A DNA stretch of 64,000 nucleotides from the NCBI RefSeq assembly GCF_002814235.1, contig NZ_PHSU01000017.1, forward strand, positions 1 through 64,000. Direction: 5' to 3'. Shown here piece by piece: positions 56,786 through 64,000 of the stretch. Numbering within the stretch: the first letter of the stretch is position 1; each line of letters begins with the position of its first letter. The notes under the pieces are model-generated. The model saw only the letters and a program-made list of their open reading frames with translations. It was not told the DNA's origin and ran no database searches. The stretch is from Pseudomonas sp. QS1027. GTDB taxonomy: Bacteria; Pseudomonadota; Gammaproteobacteria; Pseudomonadales; Pseudomonadaceae. The position numbers were made by a program, and so were the translations under genes.

Positions 56786-57305
56786 GTCAACTCAACGGCA
56801 TTTACAAAAGAAGAAAGTACATCGCGCTATTACAGGCACGACAAACCAACCTTGGGAAGGCTAATACATCAAAAAGAGGTTGCAGCTAAAAATCAGACTT
56901 ACCAAAACTTTAACTTGATACCAACTAAGGCAAGATATCAAAAAGCCATCAAAAGACTAGCACCTCTCACTACCAAGAAGAAGCACTGTTTTTACCCAGA
57001 AAACTTCACCGCTGGTCAAAAATTTCAGACCTCCGATTTGTATCAAAAACAAAACATTAAACTACCAATCGACACATTGAATGCGCTCTGCAGACTAAAC
57101 AAACCATAGGTTCCGGTGGCTGCAGCCACTACTTCAATTAAGTCGACTGGTAACGTCAATCATACAATTGACTCAGATACCTGTACCTTGCATGTCTACA
57201 AAACGCTCCCGCAAACAAGAAACGCCTCTTGCTTTCTCCCCTCCTGATTCGGCAACTTCAAACCCGTTCAGCATTGGTTCAGCATCGCCTCATCGTGTGC
57301 GATCT
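56786..57305. other. AT-rich intergenic region at the right end of the island
   Basis: This 520-base stretch is the AT-richest in the window. It would hold the promoter of the broken exporter gene on the minus strand. A plus-strand frame of 124 codons (56735-57109) is basic and shows no family pattern; I do not call it a gene. The sequence returns to chromosomal GC at about 57300, where the amidase ends. Confidence 0.5.
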
Positions 57306-58721
57306 TCACGACCCGTAGTCCCCGGCACCAGAAATCGCTCGCTGCCACCCCGCCAGCCTGCTCTCAAGCACTTTTGCCAGGGCCAGAATGCGCTCCTCTT
57401 TCCAGTGCGGCCCGACAATCTGAATACCAATCGGCAACCCAAGATCCGGATCGAAACCCACCGGTACCACCACCACCGGCGAACCGGACAGGCTGAAGGG
57501 AAACACATAGGAATAACGCGCACGCCCCTCCAACGACTCACCAGGTTTAAACGCAACATCCGGAAAAACCGGACACACCAACACATCATGCTCCCTGAAG
57601 AACCGGCTCAGACCACGGCGGAAGGTATTGATATACGCCAGGTCAGCCTTGAACTGGTCGACACTCAATTCCGTCTCCCGGCTCGCCCGCACCAGCCCTT
57701 CCAGGCAAGGTGACAGCTGTTCGCGCCCCAGACCGGGAAGGAACTTGTCCCAGGCCCTGCCCCCATCACCTCCGGACAGGAAGATATTCCACAGGCTGTC
57801 ACAAGCCAGGTCCATGCCTTCCGGGCAAGCCTGGCTCACACTGCGGACAACCGGCTGCAGCAGTTCCGCGACCTTGTCCATCGCATAAAGAACAGAGGGC
57901 CTGACCGCCACGCCCGGCAGCTCATGAAACAGCGCAACCCGGATCTGGCCGATCTCCAGATCGTCCTCAAACGGCACATCGACCGTATCCGGATCATGAC
58001 CATCGGACCCTGCGATCAGATAGCCCAATGTCTTGATGTCATCGACGTAACGGCCCATGACACCGTAAGCCGACGTCATATGAATCAACCCGGTGCCGTT
58101 GACCGGATACTGGCCGGTCAACGGCACCCGCCCCTGGGTCAGCTTGAGCCCGCAAACCCCGTTGAAATGCGCCGGTATGCGCAAGCTGCCACCGGCATCC
58201 GAACCCAGCCCGCCAGGACTGCAACCCGCAGCGATAGCGGCCGCCTCCCCTCCGCTGCTGCCCCCTGGGGTCCTGGAAAGATCGAAGGGATTGCGGGTGC
58301 GCCCATAGAGGAAGTTTTCCGTTTCAAAGGACATGCACAGCTCAGGCACATTGGTGATCCCCAGGATCAGCGCCCCAGCCTGGCGCAGCCGCTGAACCAC
58401 CGTGGCATCGAACACACTGGCGGGACCATGCCACTCGGGCATGCCGCAGGACATCTTGAAGCCCTCGACATGACAGACATCCTTGATGGTGATGGGCACG
58501 CCGTGCAGTGGCCCCAACGGCAGCCTGGCCGCCACCCGGCGATCCGCCTCATCCGCCTGTTCGAGCAGTTTAGCCCTCTCCGGCTGCTGGACGATGGCAT
58601 TGATCCGTTCATTGTTTTCGGCAATTCGGCCCAGATAAAACTCAACAAGTTGTCGACTGGTTGTTTCCCCCTTCGCAATAGCCTGCGCCATGCCGGGAAT
58701 ACTCAGCGAGTCAAAATCCAT
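57306..58721 (-). CDS. Amidase-signature family hydrolase
   Basis: A 471-residue amidase. The Ser-cisSer-Lys triad is visible: Lys in ITIKDVCHVEG, cis-Ser in PGGSSGGEAAA, and the nucleophile Ser in GSDAGGSLRIPA. Such enzymes hydrolyse aryl or alkyl amides. It diverges from the desaturase-NRPS unit and could serve the lipopeptide pathway (hydrolysing a peptide or acyl-amide) or be unrelated; nothing in the sequence decides. Confidence 0.9.
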   Translation of the reverse strand: MDFDSLSIPGMAQAIAKGETTSRQLVEFYLGRIAENNERINAIVQQPERAKLLEQADEADRRVAARLPLGPLHGVPITIKDVCHVEGFKMSCGMPEWHGPASVFDATVVQRLRQAGALILGITNVPELCMSFETENFLYGRTRNPFDLSRTPGGSSGGEAAAIAAGCSPGGLGSDAGGSLRIPAHFNGVCGLKLTQGRVPLTGQYPVNGTGLIHMTSAYGVMGRYVDDIKTLGYLIAGSDGHDPDTVDVPFEDDLEIGQIRVALFHELPGVAVRPSVLYAMDKVAELLQPVVRSVSQACPEGMDLACDSLWNIFLSGGDGGRAWDKFLPGLGREQLSPCLEGLVRASRETELSVDQFKADLAYINTFRRGLSRFFREHDVLVCPVFPDVAFKPGESLEGRARYSYVFPFSLSGSPVVVVPVGFDPDLGLPIGIQIVGPHWKEERILALAKVLESRLAGWQRAISGAGDYGS

Positions 58722-59143
58722 TATTAAAAACCCATTCCATTGAATGGGCTGCAGACTAAGGGAAAACGCTTTCGATTCGTAGCAGGTAAAGCGGATTTCC
58801 CGACAGTGCCATCACCGCGATCACCGCCACATGGAACAAGCCCCACGAGGACTGAGAATTTTTTCTCCGATTAACAGCACAAAAAAGAAAAATCCCTCCT
58901 GAAACGCCGCCGCAGACCGCGAAAAAAGCAAAAAACCTCTCACGGAGAAACAGATAATAGTTCCACAAAATTCGTCATCGACATGCCCCTCTTATCGATG
59001 CACCCATAAAAAACACAGGCTCGGCAAACCGAAGCTGCAACGGTACCCGGCTGGAACACACCTTCGCACAATACCGCCTTCCCTCAACCTGGTTCGCCCG
59101 GGAGAGCGTCATCCTGCAGAAGAACGTCACACAAGGAGTGGAC
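58722..59143. other. Divergent control region of amidase and desaturase-NRPS genes
   Basis: About 420 bases of lower GC that must hold the promoters of both units. A minus-strand frame of about 70 codons (58756-58968) with two hydrophobic stretches could encode a small membrane protein but starts with TTG and has weak support. No clear regulator palindrome was found. Confidence 0.45.
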
Positions 59144-60094
59144 ATGCTTCAAAGCAAAGTATTCAGGTATTCCCATTGGGATATTGCATGTTGCCTGGTG
59201 ATCCCTTTCCAGATCAGTGTTTACTCCCTACTGGCCTATAACTATCAATCCATGTCGCTGCTCGCCCTGCTCGGCATGATTCCCGTCCTGTTTGCCCTGT
59301 CCCTGCAGAACGCCGGGGCCAACCACAATCACTACCACACCCCGTTCTTTCGTATCCGCTGGATGAATACGCTGGTGCGCATGGGCTTCTCCATGACGGA
59401 AGCACCTAAAACCCCCTATAACATCGGCCACGGCATCCACCACGCCACGCATCAGTCATGGAATGACAAGTCCATCCTGGCGATCTTCGGCCTGAAACGC
59501 CCGCTCTCCAAACAGCTCATCAGCTTCGGCCTGTTCGTCTTCGAATCGGTGGGACTGAAGTACTTCACCTTGTTGGTCCTGCTGAAATACTGGCCCATCG
59601 AGCGCGTCGCGGCCCTGGCCTCACCGGATGATCCGGAGTTGGCGACCCGGGCGTTAAAGAAACTGCTGGAACCCTCGAAACTGAAGGCGGCGAAATACGA
59701 CCTGGCGGCGTGGTTCCTGTTTCGCCTGGTGCTGTGCCTGATCGACTGGCAGTTTTTCTTCTTTTACTTCATCCCGGTCACCTACCTCATCGACACCCTG
59801 AGACAAGGGGAAAACTACTTCCAGCACTGGGGCGCCACCGATCCCTTCGACCCGAAACGCGACTCCGTCAGTTGTTATGGAAAACTCTACAACCTGCTGA
59901 CCTTCAACCTGGGTTATCACCAGGAGCACCACTACAAGCCCGGCCTGCATTGGCTGAAACTTCCAGAACTGACCAAAGAGTTACCCAGCGACCGCCACAC
60001 CGTGCCTTATTCGCACTACTTCAATTCGCCCTTGATGTTTCCAGAGCGTTCAGCCGAGCTCAGTAAAGAAAGCACGGCCGATGTTTCGTCCTGA
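59144..60094 (+). CDS. Membrane fatty-acid desaturase
   Basis: A 316-residue di-iron membrane desaturase. Histidine boxes: HNHYH (61-65), HGIHH (96-100) and HQEHH (259-263), plus the GENYFQHWG segment (222-230) common to this subgroup. Hydrophobic helices lie at about 15-55 and 188-217. AAGGAG five bases before the ATG at 59144 fixes the start. It is 64 bases upstream of the acyl-ligase NRPS and codirectional, so it probably introduces a double bond in the fatty chain that the NRPS loads. Confidence 0.9.
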   Translation: MLQSKVFRYSHWDIACCLVIPFQISVYSLLAYNYQSMSLLALLGMIPVLFALSLQNAGANHNHYHTPFFRIRWMNTLVRMGFSMTEAPKTPYNIGHGIHHATHQSWNDKSILAIFGLKRPLSKQLISFGLFVFESVGLKYFTLLVLLKYWPIERVAALASPDDPELATRALKKLLEPSKLKAAKYDLAAWFLFRLVLCLIDWQFFFFYFIPVTYLIDTLRQGENYFQHWGATDPFDPKRDSVSCYGKLYNLLTFNLGYHQEHHYKPGLHWLKLPELTKELPSDRHTVPYSHYFNSPLMFPERSAELSKESTADVSS

Positions 60095-60158
60095 AACTTT
60101 GCCGCCCAGCAGAACCCCGCTGCCGCCAACAACACCGCGAATTCTTTAGAGCCGTCAA

Positions 60159-63100
60159 ATGAATAAGCCCACTACGCAACACTTTAATACTTTCCTGGAA
60201 GTTGTTCGGCACAGAGCGGCGCACAGCTCAGACAGTGCGGAACGTCTGGCCTTTACTTACCTGGCCGACGGCGAGTCGGTCAGCGACAGCCTGACCTTCG
60301 CTCAACTGGATCAAAAAGCCCGTAGCCTGGCGGCCCATCTGCAACGCCATACGCAACCCGGCGACCGGGTGCTGCTGGTGTATCCACCGTGCATGGAATA
60401 CACCATTGCCTTTTATGCCTGCGTCTATGCCGGGGTCATTGCGGTTCCGGCGCTGTCGCCGGCCAATGCCAAGACACTGCCGCGCCTGCATCTGTTGGCG
60501 CAGGACTCGCAGCCGGCCCTCGCCCTGACGGTCGACACGGTATTGAACGGGCTCGAACGCATGGCCGCCGCCAGCGAGACCGACAACCCGCTGAAAGACC
60601 TCACCTGGCTGGCCAGCAACACCCTGGAGGATGCGAGTGCCCAGTGGCACTGCCCGCCGACCGTGGCCAGCGACATCGTGTTCCTGCAGTACACCTCGGG
60701 ATCGACCGGCGCGCCGAAAGGGGTGATGGTCAGCCACGCCAACCTGCTGGCGAATGTCGAGCTGTCGAAACAGACCTACCGGATACGCGAACAGGATGTC
60801 TTCGTCTCCTGGCTACCGTCCCATCACGATTTCGGTCTGATCGGCGCGATCATCCTCCCGGTCTACATGGCCAGCCACTGCGTGCAGTTCCCTCCGGCAG
60901 CGTTTGTCATGCGCCCCTACCGCTGGTTGAAATTGATCTCCGACTACCGCGCGCGGATCACCGGCGGCCCCAATTTCGCCTTCCAGCTCTGCGTTCAGCG
61001 CATCACCGAGGAGCAGAAGCAATCCCTCGATCTCAGCTCCCTGGAAATTGCCGTCAACGGCGCGGAGCGTATCCGTCCGGCGACCCTGAAGTCGTTCGTC
61101 GAGGCGTTTTCCGACTGTGGCCTGCAACCTCACGCCATGGTCCCGGCCTACGGCATGGCCGAGTCCGTACTGTTGGTGACCGCCAATATGCAGACCCCTG
61201 TCGGACAGCTGCCACGTCTGCGCACGATCAGCAAAAGTGCCCTGGAGGGGGGCCAGGTCAAGCCTCAACTGCATGCTGCGGATGGGGTGGAGATCGTGGC
61301 CACGGGCACCGAGTTCACCAGCGATCACCAGGTCGGGATTTTCCATCCGCAACAAGCCGTGCGGCTGGCGGAGGAACAGGTGGGCGAAGTCTGGATCAGC
61401 GGTCCGTCGACCGCCCTGAGTTACTGGCAACGGGAAGAAGAGAGCCGCGTTTTCCATACCCGGGCCGAGGGTGAGGCCGAAGTCGAGGAGCGCCGCTGGT
61501 TCCGTACCGGCGACCTGGGCTTCATCAGTGACGGCGAGCTCTACATCACCGGCCGGCTCAAGGAGGTCATGATCTTCAGCGGCCGCAATATCTACCCCCA
61601 GGATGTCGAGATGACGGTCGAAGCCATCGACCCGGCCTTTCGCGCCAACGGCTGCGCCGCCTTCTCCATCGAGGACGGCGAGATCAGTCACCTGGTGATC
61701 GTGCAGGAGCTGGAGTCGCGCCAGGAGGTCGATACCGACAACCTGGTTGCCCGCCTGCGGGCCGAATTGGCCGACCGCCATGAAATCTTCGACCTGTCGG
61801 CCCTGCTGCTGGTCAAGACCGGCGCCATCCCCAGGACCTCCAGCGGCAAGATCCAGCGTGCACGCTGCCGGCAACTGTTCGAGGCCGCGGAACTGAAGGC
61901 GGCGTGGTCCTGGAGCCGGGACGACGAACCCCATCCGGCGGACGTTCAGGACGACCCGCGCCATGGGGAAATAGAGGCGCAGTTGTTGTCGATCTGGCAA
62001 ACCACGCTGGATCGGGAGGATATTTCCAGTACCGACAGTTTCTTCCCGCTGGGCGGGCACTCACTGCTGGCCACGCAGATGATGATGGAGGTGCGCAAGC
62101 GCTTCAACGTTGAACTCCCGCTGAGCACCCTCTTCCACTCGCCGACCCTGCGTACCCTGGCGGCTGAAATCGCCGGTGCGAAAGCCCCATCGGGTCAATC
62201 CCTGCCGGCCATTGCCCGCTCGACCCGCCAAGGGCCTCCGCCACTGTCTTATGCGCAGCAACGCTTCTGGTTTCTCGACCAGTACCAACCGGACAATCCG
62301 TTCTATTCGCTGCCCCTGGCACTGACCATCGACGGTCCGCTGGACGTAGCGATTGTCCAGCAGGTCCTGAACCTGATGGTCGCCCGCCACGCGCCGTTGC
62401 GAACCCTGTTCAAGAGCGAAGGCGGCGTGCTCCAGCAGCAGATCCTGCCGACGCTGGAAGTCCCCGTGACCCGGGTCGACTTCAGTCAACTGGGCGACAA
62501 CGCCGCGCCCGAAATCGCCGAGGCCATACGACAGGAGGCCTATCAGCCGTTCAACCTGGCACAAGGGCCGCTGATTCGCGCACGCCTGTTGCAAAGCGCT
62601 CCACAACGCCATGTCCTGCTGCTGACCCTGCACCATATTATTTGCGATGGCTGGTCGAGCAATGTGCTGCAAAGTGACTTCTCGACACTCTATGACGCCC
62701 TTGCGCAGGGTCACGCCTCCCCGCTGCCCGCGCTGCCCATCGAGTACGCCGACTACACCCTGTGGGAACAGCAGAACCTCACCGGCCCGTGGCTTGAAGA
62801 GCAACTGGCCTTCTGGCAGGCGCACCTGGCCAATGCCCCGACGTCACTGGATCTGCAGACCGACTTTCCACGTCATGAGAACACCCGCCAGGAAGGCGAC
62901 GTACGCAAAATGGCGGTGCCGCAGCCCCTGGTCCGGCAGCTCGAAGCCTTCGCCCGAACGCATAACGCCACGCTGTTCATGGTCATGGTGACCGCCATGA
63001 ATGTCCTGCTGCAGCGCATGACCGGCCAGGATGACCTGTGCATCGGCGTGATGTCGGCCAACCGTCCGGAGGGGACCGAAGGCCTGGTCGGCAACTTCAT

Positions 63101-64000
63101 CAACGTGGTGCCTTTGCACAGCCATATCCATGGCGACGAGGACTTCAGCAGCCTGCTGAGCACTACGGCCCGGCAGTTGCTGGCAACGTACGACCGGCAG
63201 ATTCCCTTTGAGTTGATCCTCAAGCACCTGGCCCCGCCCAGACAGACCAGCGGCACGCCTTACGCCCAGCTCGTGATGAATTTCCACAATGAAATTGCCG
63301 AGCCCAAACAGCGTCCGGGATTGCGCAAAAACAACGGCATCAGCCTCGCCGGCCATCACCCGAACACAGTCAACCACGCGGCCTTCGAGTTGAAAGTGGA
63401 AGTCCATGGGGCGGCGGAAAGCCTGGCCATCGCGTTCGAGTACAATAAGGCGCTGTACGCCCCCTCGACCATTGACCGGATGATGAATCACTTTCTCGTC
63501 CTGCTCGCCAATGCGACGGCCCAGCCACAGGTGCCGGTCAGAACCCTGCCCCTGCTGCAGGACGCCGAGCGACAACAGCTGACCAGCCAGTGGAACAACA
63601 CCGACCGCGACTACCCCAGCGGACAAACCCTGCACGGGTTGTTCCAGCAACAGGTTGAACGCACCCCCGAGGCCATCGCCCTGGTCTTCGAGGAAGAGCA
63701 ACTGAGCTACTCGCAGCTCAATGCCCAAGCCAACCAGCTGGCTCGTCATCTGCTCGACTACGGCGTCAAGCCCGACTCGCGGGTCGCCCTGTGCATCGAG
63801 CGCAGCCCACAGATGGTCATTGCGCTGTTGGCCATCCTCAAGGCTGGCGGCGCCTATGTGCCCCTGGATCCCGGCTATCCGGCCGAGCGCCTGGCGTACA
63901 TGCTGGAAGACTCGAAACCTGAGGTGCTGGTCTCCCGGGAGAATATGCGGCACTGCCTGCCCGGGCATTCGGTGCCGACCCTCTGGCTGGATACCGAACA
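60159..64000 (+). CDS. Non-ribosomal peptide synthetase with N-terminal fatty-acyl-AMP ligase (partial, runs off the window)
   Basis: No stop codon before the window end: at least 1280 residues. Domains in order: acyl-AMP ligase (about 1-580; YTSGSTGAPKG at 178-188, VPAYGMAESVLLVT, RTGDLGFISDGELYITGRLKE), carrier protein (about 605-680; FFPLGGHSLL with Ser about 635 for phosphopantetheine), condensation domain (about 690-1140; HHIICDG at 825-831, SYAQQRFWFLDQ), and the start of an adenylation domain (from about 1147; AILKAGGAYVPLDPGYPAERL). A lipid is thus activated as acyl-AMP, loaded on the carrier and condensed with the first amino acid. PvdL of pyoverdine has a similar opening, but the desaturase partner argues for a separate lipopeptide. 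The first amino acid is beyond the window. Confidence 0.95.
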   Translation, partial: MNKPTTQHFNTFLEVVRHRAAHSSDSAERLAFTYLADGESVSDSLTFAQLDQKARSLAAHLQRHTQPGDRVLLVYPPCMEYTIAFYACVYAGVIAVPALSPANAKTLPRLHLLAQDSQPALALTVDTVLNGLERMAAASETDNPLKDLTWLASNTLEDASAQWHCPPTVASDIVFLQYTSGSTGAPKGVMVSHANLLANVELSKQTYRIREQDVFVSWLPSHHDFGLIGAIILPVYMASHCVQFPPAAFVMRPYRWLKLISDYRARITGGPNFAFQLCVQRITEEQKQSLDLSSLEIAVNGAERIRPATLKSFVEAFSDCGLQPHAMVPAYGMAESVLLVTANMQTPVGQLPRLRTISKSALEGGQVKPQLHAADGVEIVATGTEFTSDHQVGIFHPQQAVRLAEEQVGEVWISGPSTALSYWQREEESRVFHTRAEGEAEVEERRWFRTGDLGFISDGELYITGRLKEVMIFSGRNIYPQDVEMTVEAIDPAFRANGCAAFSIEDGEISHLVIVQELESRQEVDTDNLVARLRAELADRHEIFDLSALLLVKTGAIPRTSSGKIQRARCRQLFEAAELKAAWSWSRDDEPHPADVQDDPRHGEIEAQLLSIWQTTLDREDISSTDSFFPLGGHSLLATQMMMEVRKRFNVELPLSTLFHSPTLRTLAAEIAGAKAPSGQSLPAIARSTRQGPPPLSYAQQRFWFLDQYQPDNPFYSLPLALTIDGPLDVAIVQQVLNLMVARHAPLRTLFKSEGGVLQQQILPTLEVPVTRVDFSQLGDNAAPEIAEAIRQEAYQPFNLAQGPLIRARLLQSAPQRHVLLLTLHHIICDGWSSNVLQSDFSTLYDALAQGHASPLPALPIEYADYTLWEQQNLTGPWLEEQLAFWQAHLANAPTSLDLQTDFPRHENTRQEGDVRKMAVPQPLVRQLEAFARTHNATLFMVMVTAMNVLLQRMTGQDDLCIGVMSANRPEGTEGLVGNFINVVPLHSHIHGDEDFSSLLSTTARQLLATYDRQIPFELILKHLAPPRQTSGTPYAQLVMNFHNEIAEPKQRPGLRKNNGISLAGHHPNTVNHAAFELKVEVHGAAESLAIAFEYNKALYAPSTIDRMMNHFLVLLANATAQPQVPVRTLPLLQDAERQQLTSQWNNTDRDYPSGQTLHGLFQQQVERTPEAIALVFEEEQLSYSQLNAQANQLARHLLDYGVKPDSRVALCIERSPQMVIALLAILKAGGAYVPLDPGYPAERLAYMLEDSKPEVLVSRENMRHCLPGHSVPTLWLDTE

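Noticed and set aside
56735..57109. Plus-strand frame of 124 codons in the AT-rich flank
   Set aside because: No ribosome site of note, overlaps the exporter fragment start, basic random-like composition.
60159..64000. Naming the NRPS as PvdL of pyoverdine
   Set aside because: PvdL also begins with an acyl ligase, but no other pyoverdine genes are visible and a desaturase precedes it; the window ends too early to be sure.

Overview
The window reads as a Pseudomonas chromosome of the P. fluorescens/P. chlororaphis type. The evidence is high GC, strongly GC3-biased genes, repeated Pseudomonas REP palindromes, a complete inositol (iol) locus, organosulfur scavenging genes with sigma-54 promoters, and an NRPS locus at the right edge. 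No rRNA, tRNA, CRISPR array or intact insertion sequence was seen.

Layout. 0.1-3.3 kb: a membrane diguanylate cyclase, a PatB/MalY C-S lyase and a small conserved protein. 3.5-12.3 kb: a tripartite RND efflux operon (outer-membrane factor, adaptor, pump) preceded by an OmpR-type regulator, with a divergent second regulator plus histidine kinase. 12.4-13.2 kb: an alpha/beta hydrolase. 13.3-29.2 kb: a nutrient-scavenging region holding a dipeptide-type ABC transporter, a TTC38-like TPR protein, a P1-family peptidase, a TonB receptor, three FMN-dependent monooxygenases, an SfnR-like sigma-54 activator and a Mop-domain protein. Both divergent promoter regions here (18.4-18.7 and 21.3-21.5 kb) carry back-to-back sigma-54 promoters (GG-N10-GC) around the same family of CTG...AAAA...CCAACAG-like sites, so I propose that the whole region is one regulon. 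29.4-33.2 kb: a DUF1460 protein, a chemoreceptor and a GT9 glycosyltransferase.

33.2-48.3 kb: the myo-inositol locus. It comprises an ABC importer (permease, ATPase, binding protein), iolG, iolD, iolI, iolA, iolB, iolE, iolC and an extra sugar-phosphate isomerase, all on the minus strand, with a divergent RpiR-type regulator. GGAA-N6-TTCC-like operators lie before the binding protein and iolC. 48.3-52.2 kb: small housekeeping or accessory genes (DyP peroxidase, VOC protein, SnoaL-like protein, LysR regulator, thioesterase).

52.2-57.3 kb: an AT-richer island that looks like the debris of a type I secretion locus. It has an ABC exporter N-terminus joined to a TolC C-terminus, two separate copies of an HlyD C-terminal tail, a copied fragment of the neighbouring LysR gene, and four small polytopic or bitopic membrane proteins, two of them paralogous. 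The pattern resembles recombinational accretion of orphan immunity or accessory cassettes. This is the most unusual stretch of the window.

57.3-64 kb: an amidase diverging from a fatty-acid desaturase and a large NRPS (truncated by the window end) that starts with a fatty-acyl-AMP ligase, an acyl carrier protein, a condensation domain and an adenylation domain. This is the start of a probable lipopeptide pathway in which the acyl chain is activated on the NRPS itself.
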